From positions 558,001-622,000 of the forward strand of contig NZ_WAHS01000002.1 in the NCBI RefSeq assembly GCF_015714715.1: a DNA stretch of 64,000 nt. The letters are read 5' to 3'. Source of the DNA: Aestuariivirga litoralis (GTDB lineage Bacteria > Pseudomonadota > Alphaproteobacteria > Rhizobiales > Aestuariivirgaceae). Shown one piece after another: positions 10,720 through 19,668 of the stretch. How positions within the stretch are numbered: the first letter of the stretch is position 1; each line of letters starts with the position of its first letter. The notes beneath the pieces are model-generated. The model made no database searches and was not told the DNA's origin. It saw only the letters and a list, made by a program, of their open reading frames with translations. A program made the position numbers and the translations under genes.

Positions 10720-11439
10720 GTGAAGGCCAAGAAGGCCGCCGCCAAGAAAACCAAGCCAGTAGCCAAGAAGAAGGCTGCTCCGAAAAAGGCGGCCAAAAAG
10801 GCTGTGAAGAAGGTGGCCAAGGCCGCCGTGAAGAAGCTCGTCAAAAAGTCTCCAGCGAAAAAAGCCCCAGCTAAAAAAGCAGCTGCGAAGAAACTTGCTC
10901 CTAAAAAGGCCGCGCCCAAGAAAGCTGCCGCCAAGAAGCTGGCACCGAAGAAAGCCGCGCCAAAAAAGATCGCGGCCAAAAAGCCCGCACCTAAAAAAGC
11001 TGCGGCCAAGAAAGTCGCACCGAAGAAAGTTGCTGCGCCCAAAAAGGTGGCAGCACCCAAGCTCGTTGTCACCCCGATCAACGTCCAGGCGCCGATCGTA
11101 TTCGAAGGTCCGGCCGCTCCGCTCATGCAATTGATCCTGTCGGCGCTCGATGATGCAAAGGCCGAGAACACCGTGGCCATCAACCTTGAAGGCCGCTCGG
11201 CCATGGCCGATGGCATGGTGGTCACCACCGGCCGCGTCGACCGTCACGTTAACGCCATTGCCGAGCAATTGCTGGGCAAGCTGCGCAATGCCGGCAAGCA
11301 CAATATCCGTGTTGAAGGCAAGGATGCCGGCGATTGGGTTCTGGTTGATACCGGCGACATCATCGTCCACATCTTCCGCCCGGAAGTGCGCGCCTTCTAC
11401 AATCTGGAAAAACTCTGGTCGGCTGACGCGCCCCAGTAA
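10720..11439 (+). CDS. rsfS: Ribosomal silencing factor RsfS with long Lys/Ala-rich N-terminal tail
   Basis: Residues 1 to about 114 are almost entirely Lys, Ala and Pro in repeats such as AAKKLAPKKAAPKK, like the C-terminus of histone H1 or AlgP. Residues about 125-235 are a normal RsfS domain (AINLEGRSAMADGMVVTTGR, GDWVLVDTGDIIVHIF, FYNLEKLW), which binds L14 and blocks subunit joining in starvation. Standard RsfS has 105-150 residues. The GTG at 10720 is listed, but AAGGA at 10691-10695 is nine bases ahead of an in-frame CTG at 10705, which may be the true start. The tail could bind rRNA or DNA; that is inference. Confidence 0.93.
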   Translation: MKAKKAAAKKTKPVAKKKAAPKKAAKKAVKKVAKAAVKKLVKKSPAKKAPAKKAAAKKLAPKKAAPKKAAAKKLAPKKAAPKKIAAKKPAPKKAAAKKVAPKKVAAPKKVAAPKLVVTPINVQAPIVFEGPAAPLMQLILSALDDAKAENTVAINLEGRSAMADGMVVTTGRVDRHVNAIAEQLLGKLRNAGKHNIRVEGKDAGDWVLVDTGDIIVHIFRPEVRAFYNLEKLWSADAPQ

Positions 11440-11444
11440 ATAAA

Positions 11445-11924
11445 ATGAAGCTGCATCTTCTCGCCATCGGCAAGCTCAAATCCGGGCCCGAAAAGCTGAT
11501 GGCGGAAGACTATGCCACCCGCATCACTGCGATGGGCAAGAAGGCCGGCGTCACGGCGCTCAAGATCAGCGACTGGGCCGAAAGCCAGAAACCCGATGCA
11601 CCCAGCCGCATGGGTGAGGAAGAAACACAGCTCTGGTCATCTATACCCACCGGCGCCTATGTGATCGCCCTTGATGAACGCGGCAAATCCCACACCTCGG
11701 AAGCGTTCGCCGCCCATCTCAGAAAAGTGATCGAGCGCGGCAATGACGTGGTGTTTTTGATCGGTGGACCAGACGGCCACAGCCCCGGCACCCGAGAAAA
11801 AGCCAATGAATTGCTGGCATTAGGCCAGATGACCTGGCCGCACCGGCTGGCCCGCATCATGCTGCTGGAGCAGATTTACCGCTCGGTAACCATTATGCTC
11901 AATCATCCCTATCACCGGGCCTGA
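11445..11924 (+). CDS. rlmH: 23S rRNA pseudouridine(1915)-N3 methyltransferase
   Basis: 159 residues of the SPOUT methyltransferase family. Conserved segments are KLHLLAIGKLK at the start, YVIALDERGKSHTSEAFA, FLIGGPDGHSP (the SAM-binding knot) and the C-terminal RIMLLEQIYRS. The enzyme methylates pseudouridine 1915 in helix 69 of 23S rRNA on assembled ribosomes. It lies five bases after rsfS, the usual pair, and ends the obgE-to-rlmH ribosome/NAD/proline operon. Confidence 0.97.
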   Translation: MKLHLLAIGKLKSGPEKLMAEDYATRITAMGKKAGVTALKISDWAESQKPDAPSRMGEEETQLWSSIPTGAYVIALDERGKSHTSEAFAAHLRKVIERGNDVVFLIGGPDGHSPGTREKANELLALGQMTWPHRLARIMLLEQIYRSVTIMLNHPYHRA

Positions 11925-11981
11925 ATATTAAGTCATTCGGCGGCCCCATTTTTGACATTGGGACCAGCCAAAGCCTCTGCG

Positions 11982-13238
11982 ATGCCTTCGGCGAGAATAA
12001 AATTTCCTTTGATCCTGGCTGCCTTCACTGTGATTGCCGCACCGCTTTGGGCTGCCACACCGGAGGAGACGCAGGCGCAATTGCAGGCCGTGCAGGACAC
12101 GCTGTCGCAATCCACCGCTAAGGTTTCCGAAATCAGCGCCGCCATCGCCGCTGCCAACAAGGCGCAGGGCGAAATTTCAAAACGGCTCGTAGATCTCGAG
12201 GCTTCTATGGAAGACCAACAGGTCGCCCTGACAGAGCAGGACCAGCACCTGAAAGATCTCGAAGCTCAGTCCGTCACCCTGGCCAGCGATCTGGCCGCCA
12301 GACAGGATGAAATGTCCGGACTCCTCGCCGGCCTCATGCGTCTGCAGCAAAATCCTCCGCCTGCCCTCGTCGTGGCGCCCGAAAACGCACTCGATGCCTT
12401 GCGCGGTGCCATGATGTTCGGCGCCGTGGTGCCGGGCCTGCGCGACAAGGCCAAGGCCCTGCGTGACAATCTCGATGAGCTGCACGCCGTGCGCGACGAA
12501 ACCGATGCCGCGCGCCAGAAGCAGAAGGCGGCGCTCGACGCTCTGGCTTCATCCGAGACTGAATTGAAAACCCTGCAGGACCAGAAACGCGCCTTCGCCA
12601 TCGCCGCGCGCAAAGATCTGGCGGACGAGAAAACCCGCGCCGCCGCCTTGGCCGATCAGGCCAAGAATCTGCAGCAGCTCTTGGTTGACCTGCAACAGGC
12701 GCGCGAAGAAGCCGAGCGCAAGAAATCCGAGGAAGCCAAGGCCGCCGCCAAGGCGGAAGCCGAGCGGCTGGCCGCCCTGCAAGGACCGTTGAAACTGCTC
12801 TCCACCCTGAAGGGCAAGCTGCCCTATCCTGTCGCCGGCGCCATTATCAAAAGATTCGGTGAAGACACTGAATTGGGAACCAAGCTCGATGGCCTGGCGA
12901 TCGCCGCAGAATCTAACAGCCGTGTAATTTCTCCAGCTGATGGAACCGTTGAATTCGCAGGAACTTTCCGTTCCTATGGACAACTCTTGATCTTGAATGC
13001 CGGAGAAGGCTATCTGGTGCTGCTTGCTGGCATGAAGCAGATATCAGCGGAGATGGGCCAAACGGTAAGAGTGGGCGAACCGGTAGGTCTCATGGGCGAT
13101 GGTCCATCAACTCTGGCCCTTCTGGGCGAGACGGCCGACCACACCCACCCCGTGTTTTATGTTGAGTTCCGCAAAGACAATGCGCCTGTTGATTCCACCA
13201 CCTGGTGGGATGCTGGCCGAAGAGAGGCTATGAAATGA
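11982..13238 (+). CDS. EnvC-type murein hydrolase activator (coiled coil + degenerate LytM/M23)
   Basis: About 418 residues from the ATG at 11982, which begins the signal peptide (PSARIKFPLILAAFTVIAA, cleavage near PLWA). Residues about 20-270 are a heptad-rich coiled coil; residues 290-410 are an M23 domain. The zinc ligands are not conserved (GTKLDGLAI where an H-x-x-x-D is expected, FYVEFR where HLHFE is usual), so it should activate amidases rather than cut peptidoglycan itself, as EnvC does. An upstream TTG at 11952 would add ten non-signal residues. It overlaps ctpA by four bases. Confidence 0.9.
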   Translation: MPSARIKFPLILAAFTVIAAPLWAATPEETQAQLQAVQDTLSQSTAKVSEISAAIAAANKAQGEISKRLVDLEASMEDQQVALTEQDQHLKDLEAQSVTLASDLAARQDEMSGLLAGLMRLQQNPPPALVVAPENALDALRGAMMFGAVVPGLRDKAKALRDNLDELHAVRDETDAARQKQKAALDALASSETELKTLQDQKRAFAIAARKDLADEKTRAAALADQAKNLQQLLVDLQQAREEAERKKSEEAKAAAKAEAERLAALQGPLKLLSTLKGKLPYPVAGAIIKRFGEDTELGTKLDGLAIAAESNSRVISPADGTVEFAGTFRSYGQLLILNAGEGYLVLLAGMKQISAEMGQTVRVGEPVGLMGDGPSTLALLGETADHTHPVFYVEFRKDNAPVDSTTWWDAGRREAMK

Positions 13239-14578
13239 AATTGAATAACCGTTTGAAGAATGCCGGACTTGTTGCATTGGGGGCTGCTGCAGCCCTGGCT
13301 GGCGTTCAGGCCATCAATATCGCCACGGCCTCCACCAATGCCGACACCTACAAATTGCTCAATCTCTTCGGCGAGGTCTATGACCGCGTGCGCTCTGACT
13401 ATGTCGAGAAGCCCGACGAACAGAAGATGATGGAAGCCGCCATCAACGGCATGCTGATGTCGCTCGATCCGCATTCAAGCTACATGAACGCCAAAGAATC
13501 CGCTGACATGAACGTCAAGACCCGCGGCGAATTCGGCGGCCTTGGCATCGAAGTCACCATGGAAAACGGCGTCATCAAGGTGGTGGCTCCCTATGACGAT
13601 ACGCCCGCCAAGAAGGCCGGCATCATGGCCAATGACCTCATCGTGAAGATCGACGGCAAGGAAGTGCAGGGCAACACGCTGAATGATTCAGTGGACAAGA
13701 TGCGCGGCCCCGTGGGCTCGCCTGTCACCCTCACCATCGTGCGCGACAAGAAGGAACCCTTCGACGTCAAGATGAACCGCGACACGATCAAGATTGAATC
13801 GGTCAAATACAACAAGGAAGGCGATGACATCGGTTACATCCGCATCTCGACCTTTAATGAGCAGGCCGAAAGCGGCTTGCAGAAAGCCATTGCCGATCTC
13901 GACAAGCAGATGGATGGCAAGGTGAAGGGTTATATCCTCGACCTGCGCAACGATCCGGGTGGCTTGCTCAACCAGGCCATTGGCGTGTCGGACGTGTTCA
14001 TGGACAAGGGCGAAGTGGTCTCCACCCGTGGCCGCCTGCCCGACCAGGTGGAACGCTACACCGCCACCAAGGGCGACCTGATCAATGGCAAGCCACTTGT
14101 CGTGCTGATCAATGGCGGCTCGGCCTCGGCTTCGGAAATCGTGGCCGGCGCTCTGCAGGACCAGAAGCGCTCCACCACCATCGGCACAAGGTCCTTCGGC
14201 AAGGGCTCGGTGCAGACCATCATTCCGCTGGGCAATGAAGGAGCGATCCGTTTGACCACGCAGCGCTACTACACCCCGTCAGGCCGCTCCATCCAGGCCA
14301 AGGGCATTGATCCGGATATCCTGATCGAAGAACCGCTGCCGCCCGAACTTCAGGGCAAGAATGTTTCGACCGAAGGTGAAGCCGGCCTCAATGGCCATCT
14401 GGCCAATCCAAATGGCGGTGAAGAAGGCGGCGGCTCATCTGCCTATGTTCCAGAGGACAAGGGCAAGGACGAACAGCTGAAGGCGGCTATCGCTTTCATT
14501 CACGGCGAAAAGGTTGTCACAAATGTGAAGCCAGCTGACCCGGCGAAAGTGGACGACAAGGCCAAGCAGTCGAACTGA
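13235..14578 (+). CDS. ctpA: C-terminal processing peptidase, S41 family
   Basis: About 447 residues: an N-terminal membrane/signal segment (LVALGAAAALAGVQA), a PDZ domain at about 80-170 (FGGLGIEV, NDLIVKIDGKEV), and the S41 protease core with the catalytic serine in NGGSASASEIVAGAL and the lysine in GTRSFGKGSVQT. It degrades or trims periplasmic proteins, often cell-wall hydrolases, which suits coupling with the EnvC-like gene upstream. The ATG at 13235 overlaps the upstream stop (ATGA) and has AGAGAGG before it; a longer in-frame start lies inside the upstream gene and was rejected. Confidence 0.95.
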   Translation: MKLNNRLKNAGLVALGAAAALAGVQAINIATASTNADTYKLLNLFGEVYDRVRSDYVEKPDEQKMMEAAINGMLMSLDPHSSYMNAKESADMNVKTRGEFGGLGIEVTMENGVIKVVAPYDDTPAKKAGIMANDLIVKIDGKEVQGNTLNDSVDKMRGPVGSPVTLTIVRDKKEPFDVKMNRDTIKIESVKYNKEGDDIGYIRISTFNEQAESGLQKAIADLDKQMDGKVKGYILDLRNDPGGLLNQAIGVSDVFMDKGEVVSTRGRLPDQVERYTATKGDLINGKPLVVLINGGSASASEIVAGALQDQKRSTTIGTRSFGKGSVQTIIPLGNEGAIRLTTQRYYTPSGRSIQAKGIDPDILIEEPLPPELQGKNVSTEGEAGLNGHLANPNGGEEGGGSSAYVPEDKGKDEQLKAAIAFIHGEKVVTNVKPADPAKVDDKAKQSN

Positions 14579-14598
14579 GCTTTCGGTAGCACAATTCA

Positions 14599-14628
14599 AA
14601 CCCTCCCCTCACCGGGGAGGGTTTTTGT
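14599..14628 (+). terminator. Rho-independent terminator after ctpA
   Basis: AACCCTCCCC and GGGGAGGGTT form a ten-pair stem with a five-base loop, followed by a T-run. It separates ctpA from the convergent RodZ-like gene. Confidence 0.88.
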
Positions 14629-14714
14629 TTGGAGCGTACTGAAAGAGCTGCGACAAAAAATACCGGCGAGCCCCTTGGCCCGCCGGTTCCCGTTGCAGGG
14701 GTGTTTGTTGAAAC

Positions 14715-15842
14715 TCAGTGCTTGGTGGAAAGTGCCTGCACGTCCAGCTTCTCGTTGACGAGAATTTTGCCGGGCGGCCCGAGTGTGCCTTTTTCCTGGC
14801 CGTCGATCATGTAAGCGAGGCGGCCACCATCGCGCGTCAGGGCCACCAGGCCATCGCGGTTCGGCACATTGTAGGTATCACCGGTATTCAGCATCTGGGT
14901 CATCACGGCGATGCCCTGCTGGTCTTCGATGCGCAGCCAAACGGGAGCCGTGGCCTTCAGCACCACATGGGCATCCTTGTTTTCAGAGCCATAGACGCGG
15001 CCATCCGATGGCTGCGGGATTGGGTTGGTCGAGGCGACTGTGATCTGATCGGCCACCTTGATCCGGTCTTGAATCTTCTTGGACTTTACCGGAGCGGCGG
15101 CGGCAACCTGCTGTACCGGCTTCGCTGCCAGCTTGGCATCAGCCACATCGCCATTGATCAAGGCATTGAGTGCATCACCATCCACATCAGGAGTTGAAGC
15201 GTCCGCAACCTGCTGCACAGGAGCTGTAGGCGCCTTCACCTGCGGAGCAGCGGGCTTCTTGATAACGGGTTCTGAAATGGCAACCTGATCCGCTGGAGCA
15301 GTTTCACCCACCGAACCGGAAGACATCCAATGAATGCCGGCAAACATCAGGAAGGCTGCGGCAACTGAAGCAATCACGCCACCTGAACCACCCGGATAAT
15401 TGGCCAGGCGAATATTGAGCGAAGGGATTTTCGGAAGCCTGCCGAAGGCCAGCACCTTGGCGCTGGACAGAACCGGCGGACGCGCCGGATGATAGGACTG
15501 ACGCACCACCGGCGGCGGCGGCAGGAATGACAGCAGATGCTGGATCAGTGGCTCGGTCTCAAAGCCAAGATAATGCGCATAGGCTGCAATCATCTCCATC
15601 GCTTCCATGCGCGGCGGCATGCGGGTGAGATCGCCCAGTTCGATGGCATCGATATGATAGGGATGAATGCCGGTGGCTTCGGCCACCGCTTCCAAACTCA
15701 TCGCGCGGCGTTCACGCTCACGGGCGAGAAAAAATCCAACTTCAGCGGCAGGGGCTGCATCGCCATCGGGCTTGCGGCGCGGCTCAGAAAACATCTGGGG
15801 CTGGCGGCGCGTGGCAGTAAACTCGGGCACTTCGATGGTCAT
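14715..15842 (-). CDS. RodZ-like membrane protein (HTH_25, single TM helix, DUF4115)
   Basis: About 375 residues. Residues 35-105 contain a cytoplasmic helix-turn-helix (LARERERRAMSLEAVAEATG, HPYHIDAIELGD), residues about 155-175 a transmembrane helix (GGVIASVAAAFLMFAGIHW), then a Pro/Ala/Val-rich periplasmic linker and a C-terminal DUF4115 domain (VWLRIEDQQG, MLNTGDTYNVPN, ALTRDGGRLAYMIDGQ). This is the RodZ layout; RodZ links MreB to the elongation machinery. The ATG at 15842 was preferred to a TTG nine bases upstream. It lies downstream of ptsP with about 100 bases between. Confidence 0.87.
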   Translation of the reverse strand: MTIEVPEFTATRRQPQMFSEPRRKPDGDAAPAAEVGFFLARERERRAMSLEAVAEATGIHPYHIDAIELGDLTRMPPRMEAMEMIAAYAHYLGFETEPLIQHLLSFLPPPPVVRQSYHPARPPVLSSAKVLAFGRLPKIPSLNIRLANYPGGSGGVIASVAAAFLMFAGIHWMSSGSVGETAPADQVAISEPVIKKPAAPQVKAPTAPVQQVADASTPDVDGDALNALINGDVADAKLAAKPVQQVAAAAPVKSKKIQDRIKVADQITVASTNPIPQPSDGRVYGSENKDAHVVLKATAPVWLRIEDQQGIAVMTQMLNTGDTYNVPNRDGLVALTRDGGRLAYMIDGQEKGTLGPPGKILVNEKLDVQALSTKH

Positions 15843-15946
15843 TTTGCTCAACTCTACAAACGTTAACGCGAAGCCAACGGGCCGCGCATCAGCTGAGAAT
15901 GAACAAAAATGGTGAATGCCAGATTAAACTTGAATCAAATCAACGC

Positions 15947-18211
15947 TTAAATTTCAACGCCATTATCTTTGGCAAAGTTCGCGAGATCGGCACGGATGGA
16001 ATGCTTGCCGCTTTCGAGCAGCGGCTGCATGAAGTCCCACAGCTTGGCCTGATCCACGGAGCGGATCATCGCCTTCACCGGGCCAATGCCGGAAGGCACC
16101 ATGCTCATCGACGTGAGGCCCACACCGATCAGACCCATGGCTTCGAGTGGGCGGCCACCCAGCTCGCCGCAGAGCGTCACCGTCTTGCCGTGCTTCTTGC
16201 CTTTCTCGACAATCATCCGCATCGCACCCAGCGCTGCAGGCGAAAGCGGATCGTAGCGGCCCGCGAGTTTCGGATTACCGCGGTCTGCCGCAAACAGGAA
16301 CTGCACAAGATCATTGGAACCAACAGAAGCAAAATCAACCATCGGCAACAGATTATCGAGCTGCCACAGCAGCGAAGGGATTTCGATCATCGCCCCCAGC
16401 TTCAGGCTTTTGGGAAGCGGGTGCCCACGCGCCTTCAGCCAGTTACGCTCCTTGAACACCAGGTCGCGCGCAACTTCATATTCTTGCACATCGGCAATCA
16501 TCGGGAACATGATCTTCAGATCATCGCCCGCCGCCGCCAGCATCATGGCGCGCACCTGCAGATTGAACAGAGCCGGCCGTTCCAGTGCCATGCGGATCGA
16601 ACGCCAGCCCAGAGCCGGGTTCTCCTCGCGCGGTTGGCGCAGGTAATGCAGCGTCTTGTCAGCCCCGATATCCAGCGTGCGGAACACCACGGGCTTGCCG
16701 CCTGCCTGATCCAGAATACTTTTGTAATGCTTGATCTGCGATGACAGGCGCGGGAAGCGGTTGGCCATCATGAAATGCAGTTCAGTGCGGTAAAGCCCCA
16801 CGCCTGCTGCACCCGACTCGTGCAGATGCGGCATATCCACCACCAGGCCCGCATTGATATTGAGCGTGACCTGCTGGCCGTCTTTGGTTATGGACGGCAT
16901 TTCGCGCAGCGCCTTGAAACGCGCCTGCTTGCTGGCCTGAAAGCGTACTTTCTCAGCGTAGGATTTTTCCAGCTCCGACGACGGCCGGATGAAGATTTCG
17001 CCCGTGCCGCCATCGACGATGATGGCATTGCCTTCATCGACAAGATTGACCACACCTTCGGCCTGGCCCACGGCGGGAATGCCTAGCGCGCGCGCCACGA
17101 TAGCCACATGGCTGGTCTTGCCGCCCTCCTCGAGGATCACACCGCGGATCTTGCTGCGGTCATAATCCAGCAATTCCGCTGGGCCCATATTGCGCGCCAC
17201 GATAATGGTATTGGCCGGCAAATCGGTGCGCGAAGCCGTGGCCACCGTGCCGGTCAAGCCCCGCAGCAGGCGGTTCGACAGGTCATCCAGATCATGCATC
17301 CGCTCGCGCAGATAGGGATCCGGCGTGCGCGACATGCGCGCCCGGTTATCATTCTGCACGCGCTCGACAGCGGCTTCGGCGGTCAACCCCGTACGCACCG
17401 TTTCCTTCAGTCGCCCCAGCCAGCCCTTGTCATGCGCGAACATCCGCACGGTTTCGAGAATATCATTGGAATCGCCGGCATCCAGCGCCTCATGGCCGGC
17501 CAGCAGTTTGTCCACTTCCGAACGCAGCGAGGCGATGGCCTCGTCGATGCGCGCCAGTTCCAGCGGGATGCTCTCGGCAATCATGTTCTGGATGCGCACA
17601 CGTGGTTCGTGCAGCACCGCATGGCCCAGTGCCACGCCTTCGGCCAAGCTGTCGGACTTCAGAACCGCCGTGCCCTTTTCCGGGCCTTCACTGACCAGAT
17701 CAGGGGCAGCGCCGAGAATGCCGATGCCAGCCAGAACTTCGGCCAGCACCATGGCCGTGGTTTGCAGCGCCTCTTCTTCCTCTTCGGTGTAATGCCGTCT
17801 GGTCTTGTTCTGCACAACAAGCACGCCAATCACCGAGCCGCCGCGCATGATCGGCACGCCCAGGAATGAGTGGAACAGTTCTTCGCCGGTTTCCGGCAGG
17901 TATTTAAACGACGGGTGGTCGACCGCTTCGGTAAGGTTGAGGCCGATGGCCTGCTCGCCGATCAAACCGACAAGGCCTTCGCCCACTTTCAGTTGCGATT
18001 TATGGACGGCCTCGGATTTCAGACCTTCGGTGGCGTAGAGTTCCAGCACCTTGTCGGGCCGCAGCACATAGACCGAGCAGACTTCCGCCACCATGTTACT
18101 GGCGATCATCTTGACGATACGGTCGAGGCGTACTTGTGCCGTTCCCGGCTCCGCCATCACCTCGCGAAGCCTTCTGAGAAGGACACGCGGGCCAAGTGCG
18201 GTTTTCAGCAT
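15947..18211 (-). CDS. ptsP: Phosphoenolpyruvate-protein phosphotransferase, nitrogen PTS enzyme I (GAF-containing)
   Basis: About 754 residues. An N-terminal GAF domain (about 20-165) precedes the enzyme-I core: the phospho-histidine motif GGKTSHVAIVARALGIPAVG near residue 370 and the PEP-binding TIM barrel with GLYRTELHFM, IMFPMIADV, GSNDLVQFLFAADRGN and the catalytic cysteine in VTLCGELGG. It starts the PTS-Ntr phosphorelay that reports nitrogen and carbon state. The gene follows lysC on the same strand, the usual alphaproteobacterial pairing. The ATG at 18211 directly follows an in-frame TTG. Confidence 0.97.
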   Translation of the reverse strand: MLKTALGPRVLLRRLREVMAEPGTAQVRLDRIVKMIASNMVAEVCSVYVLRPDKVLELYATEGLKSEAVHKSQLKVGEGLVGLIGEQAIGLNLTEAVDHPSFKYLPETGEELFHSFLGVPIMRGGSVIGVLVVQNKTRRHYTEEEEEALQTTAMVLAEVLAGIGILGAAPDLVSEGPEKGTAVLKSDSLAEGVALGHAVLHEPRVRIQNMIAESIPLELARIDEAIASLRSEVDKLLAGHEALDAGDSNDILETVRMFAHDKGWLGRLKETVRTGLTAEAAVERVQNDNRARMSRTPDPYLRERMHDLDDLSNRLLRGLTGTVATASRTDLPANTIIVARNMGPAELLDYDRSKIRGVILEEGGKTSHVAIVARALGIPAVGQAEGVVNLVDEGNAIIVDGGTGEIFIRPSSELEKSYAEKVRFQASKQARFKALREMPSITKDGQQVTLNINAGLVVDMPHLHESGAAGVGLYRTELHFMMANRFPRLSSQIKHYKSILDQAGGKPVVFRTLDIGADKTLHYLRQPREENPALGWRSIRMALERPALFNLQVRAMMLAAAGDDLKIMFPMIADVQEYEVARDLVFKERNWLKARGHPLPKSLKLGAMIEIPSLLWQLDNLLPMVDFASVGSNDLVQFLFAADRGNPKLAGRYDPLSPAALGAMRMIVEKGKKHGKTVTLCGELGGRPLEAMGLIGVGLTSMSMVPSGIGPVKAMIRSVDQAKLWDFMQPLLESGKHSIRADLANFAKDNGVEI

Positions 18212-18280
18212 CAACCTGTGTCCTTAGGGCCGGAGGCCCTCATGCCAGAAACGTTTCATCTTTCGAAGATGCCCCATGCC

Positions 18281-19534
18281 TCAGGCCTTGTCCAATCCAT
18301 AAGCCGTGTGCAGCGCGCGCACCGCAAGCTCGGTATAGGCCTCATCAATCAGCACGCTGATCTTGATTTCAGACGTGGTGATGGCCTGGATATTGATGCC
18401 CTTTTCAGCCAGCGTCTTGAACATCAGGGCCGCAACGCCCGAATGGCTGCGCATGCCGATGCCGACGATCGACACCTTGGCCACATCAGCCGAATGGGTG
18501 CTGTCATTGAAGCCGATTTGCTCCTTCACCTTGCCCAGCACTTCAATCGCCTTGCGCAAATCCTTGCGCGGCAGGGTGAAGGTGAGATCGGTTGAAGCAC
18601 CATCAGCGGACACATTCTGCACGATCATGTCGACGCTGATATCGGCTTCGGCCAGCGGCCCGAAAATGGCGGCTGAAACGCCGGGCTTGTCCTTCACTTT
18701 ACGAAGCGAAATCTTGGCCTCGTCGCGCGAATAGGCGACACCGCTGACAACATGCTGTTCCATGCTCGAATCCTCTTGGCAAACGATGGTGCCGGGGCCG
18801 GTGCCGTCCGGCTTGTTCTGGTTGGGGCTGTCTGGCGGCTCAAAGGAAGAGCGCACCTGCAAGGGCACTTTATAGACCATGGCGAGCTCGACCGAGCGCG
18901 TCTGCAAAACTTTTGCACCCAGCGAAGCCTGTTCCAGCATCTCTTCGTAAGAGATACGGTCCAGCTTGTGGGCGGCGGTGACGATGCGCGGGTCTGATGT
19001 ATAAACACCGTCCACGTCCGTATAGATATCGCAGGCCGCCGAAAGTGCGGCAGCCACAGCCACCGCCGATGTATCCGAACCACCGCGACCCAAAGTGGTG
19101 ATGCGCTTGTCGGGGCCTAGGCCTTGGAAGCCGGTGATCACCGCCACCTGGCCCTGCTCCATGCGCTTTACGATTTCGCCGCCATTGATATTGGTCATGC
19201 GGGCCGAGCCATGCACGCCATCGGTTTCAATCGGGATCTGCCAGCCGGCCCAGGACCGCGCTGGAATGCCAATTTCCTGCAGCGCGATGGCCAGCAAGCC
19301 TGCTGTGATCTGCTCACCGGTGGCCACCACAGCATCATATTCGCGGGCATCATGCACTGGCGCCACCTGGCGGCACCATTCCACCAATTGATTGGTAGTG
19401 CCCGACATGGCCGAGACCACCACGGCCACATGATTGCCGGCCTTGACTTCACGTTCTACATGGCGCGCCACGTTGCGGATGCGTTCAACATCCCCAACCG
19501 AGGTACCCCCGAATTTCATGACCAAACGGCCCAT
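18281..19534 (-). CDS. lysC: Aspartate kinase
   Basis: 417 residues. The kinase domain opens with RLVMKFGGTSVGDVERI and has GRGGSDTSAVAVAAAL; the C-terminal third carries two ACT domains (about 270-340 and 345-415) for allosteric control by lysine and/or threonine. It phosphorylates aspartate at the entry to lysine, threonine, methionine and diaminopimelate synthesis. It is divergent from ubiG and co-directional with ptsP, a conserved arrangement in Hyphomicrobiales. No lysine riboswitch was recognised in the 128-base divergent gap. Confidence 0.98.
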   Translation of the reverse strand: MGRLVMKFGGTSVGDVERIRNVARHVEREVKAGNHVAVVVSAMSGTTNQLVEWCRQVAPVHDAREYDAVVATGEQITAGLLAIALQEIGIPARSWAGWQIPIETDGVHGSARMTNINGGEIVKRMEQGQVAVITGFQGLGPDKRITTLGRGGSDTSAVAVAAALSAACDIYTDVDGVYTSDPRIVTAAHKLDRISYEEMLEQASLGAKVLQTRSVELAMVYKVPLQVRSSFEPPDSPNQNKPDGTGPGTIVCQEDSSMEQHVVSGVAYSRDEAKISLRKVKDKPGVSAAIFGPLAEADISVDMIVQNVSADGASTDLTFTLPRKDLRKAIEVLGKVKEQIGFNDSTHSADVAKVSIVGIGMRSHSGVAALMFKTLAEKGINIQAITTSEIKISVLIDEAYTELAVRALHTAYGLDKA

Positions 19535-19668
19535 AGGCCAAATTCCTTATATTTCAGAGCCTTGAGGGCTAATCCAAAATCGCTGCTGCAGTGCGATTGT
19601 CTCTTAGGCGAGAGGGGCAAGTTATGCAATAAGGAGGCGGAAATATTGGCTTAAATAGAATTGTGACA

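Noticed and set aside
10720-11060. Repetitive Lys/Ala coding stretch as a separate histone-like (AlgP/Hc1-type) gene
   Set aside because: The frame runs on without stop into the RsfS domain, so it is one protein unless there is a sequence error.
17108-17869. 253-residue His/Arg-rich frame antisense to ptsP
   Set aside because: Composition is typical of the reverse of an alphaproteobacterial gene; no domain or ribosome-binding site.
19535-19668. Lysine riboswitch or attenuator in front of lysC
   Set aside because: No leader structure or lysine-rich leader peptide was recognisable in the short divergent gap.
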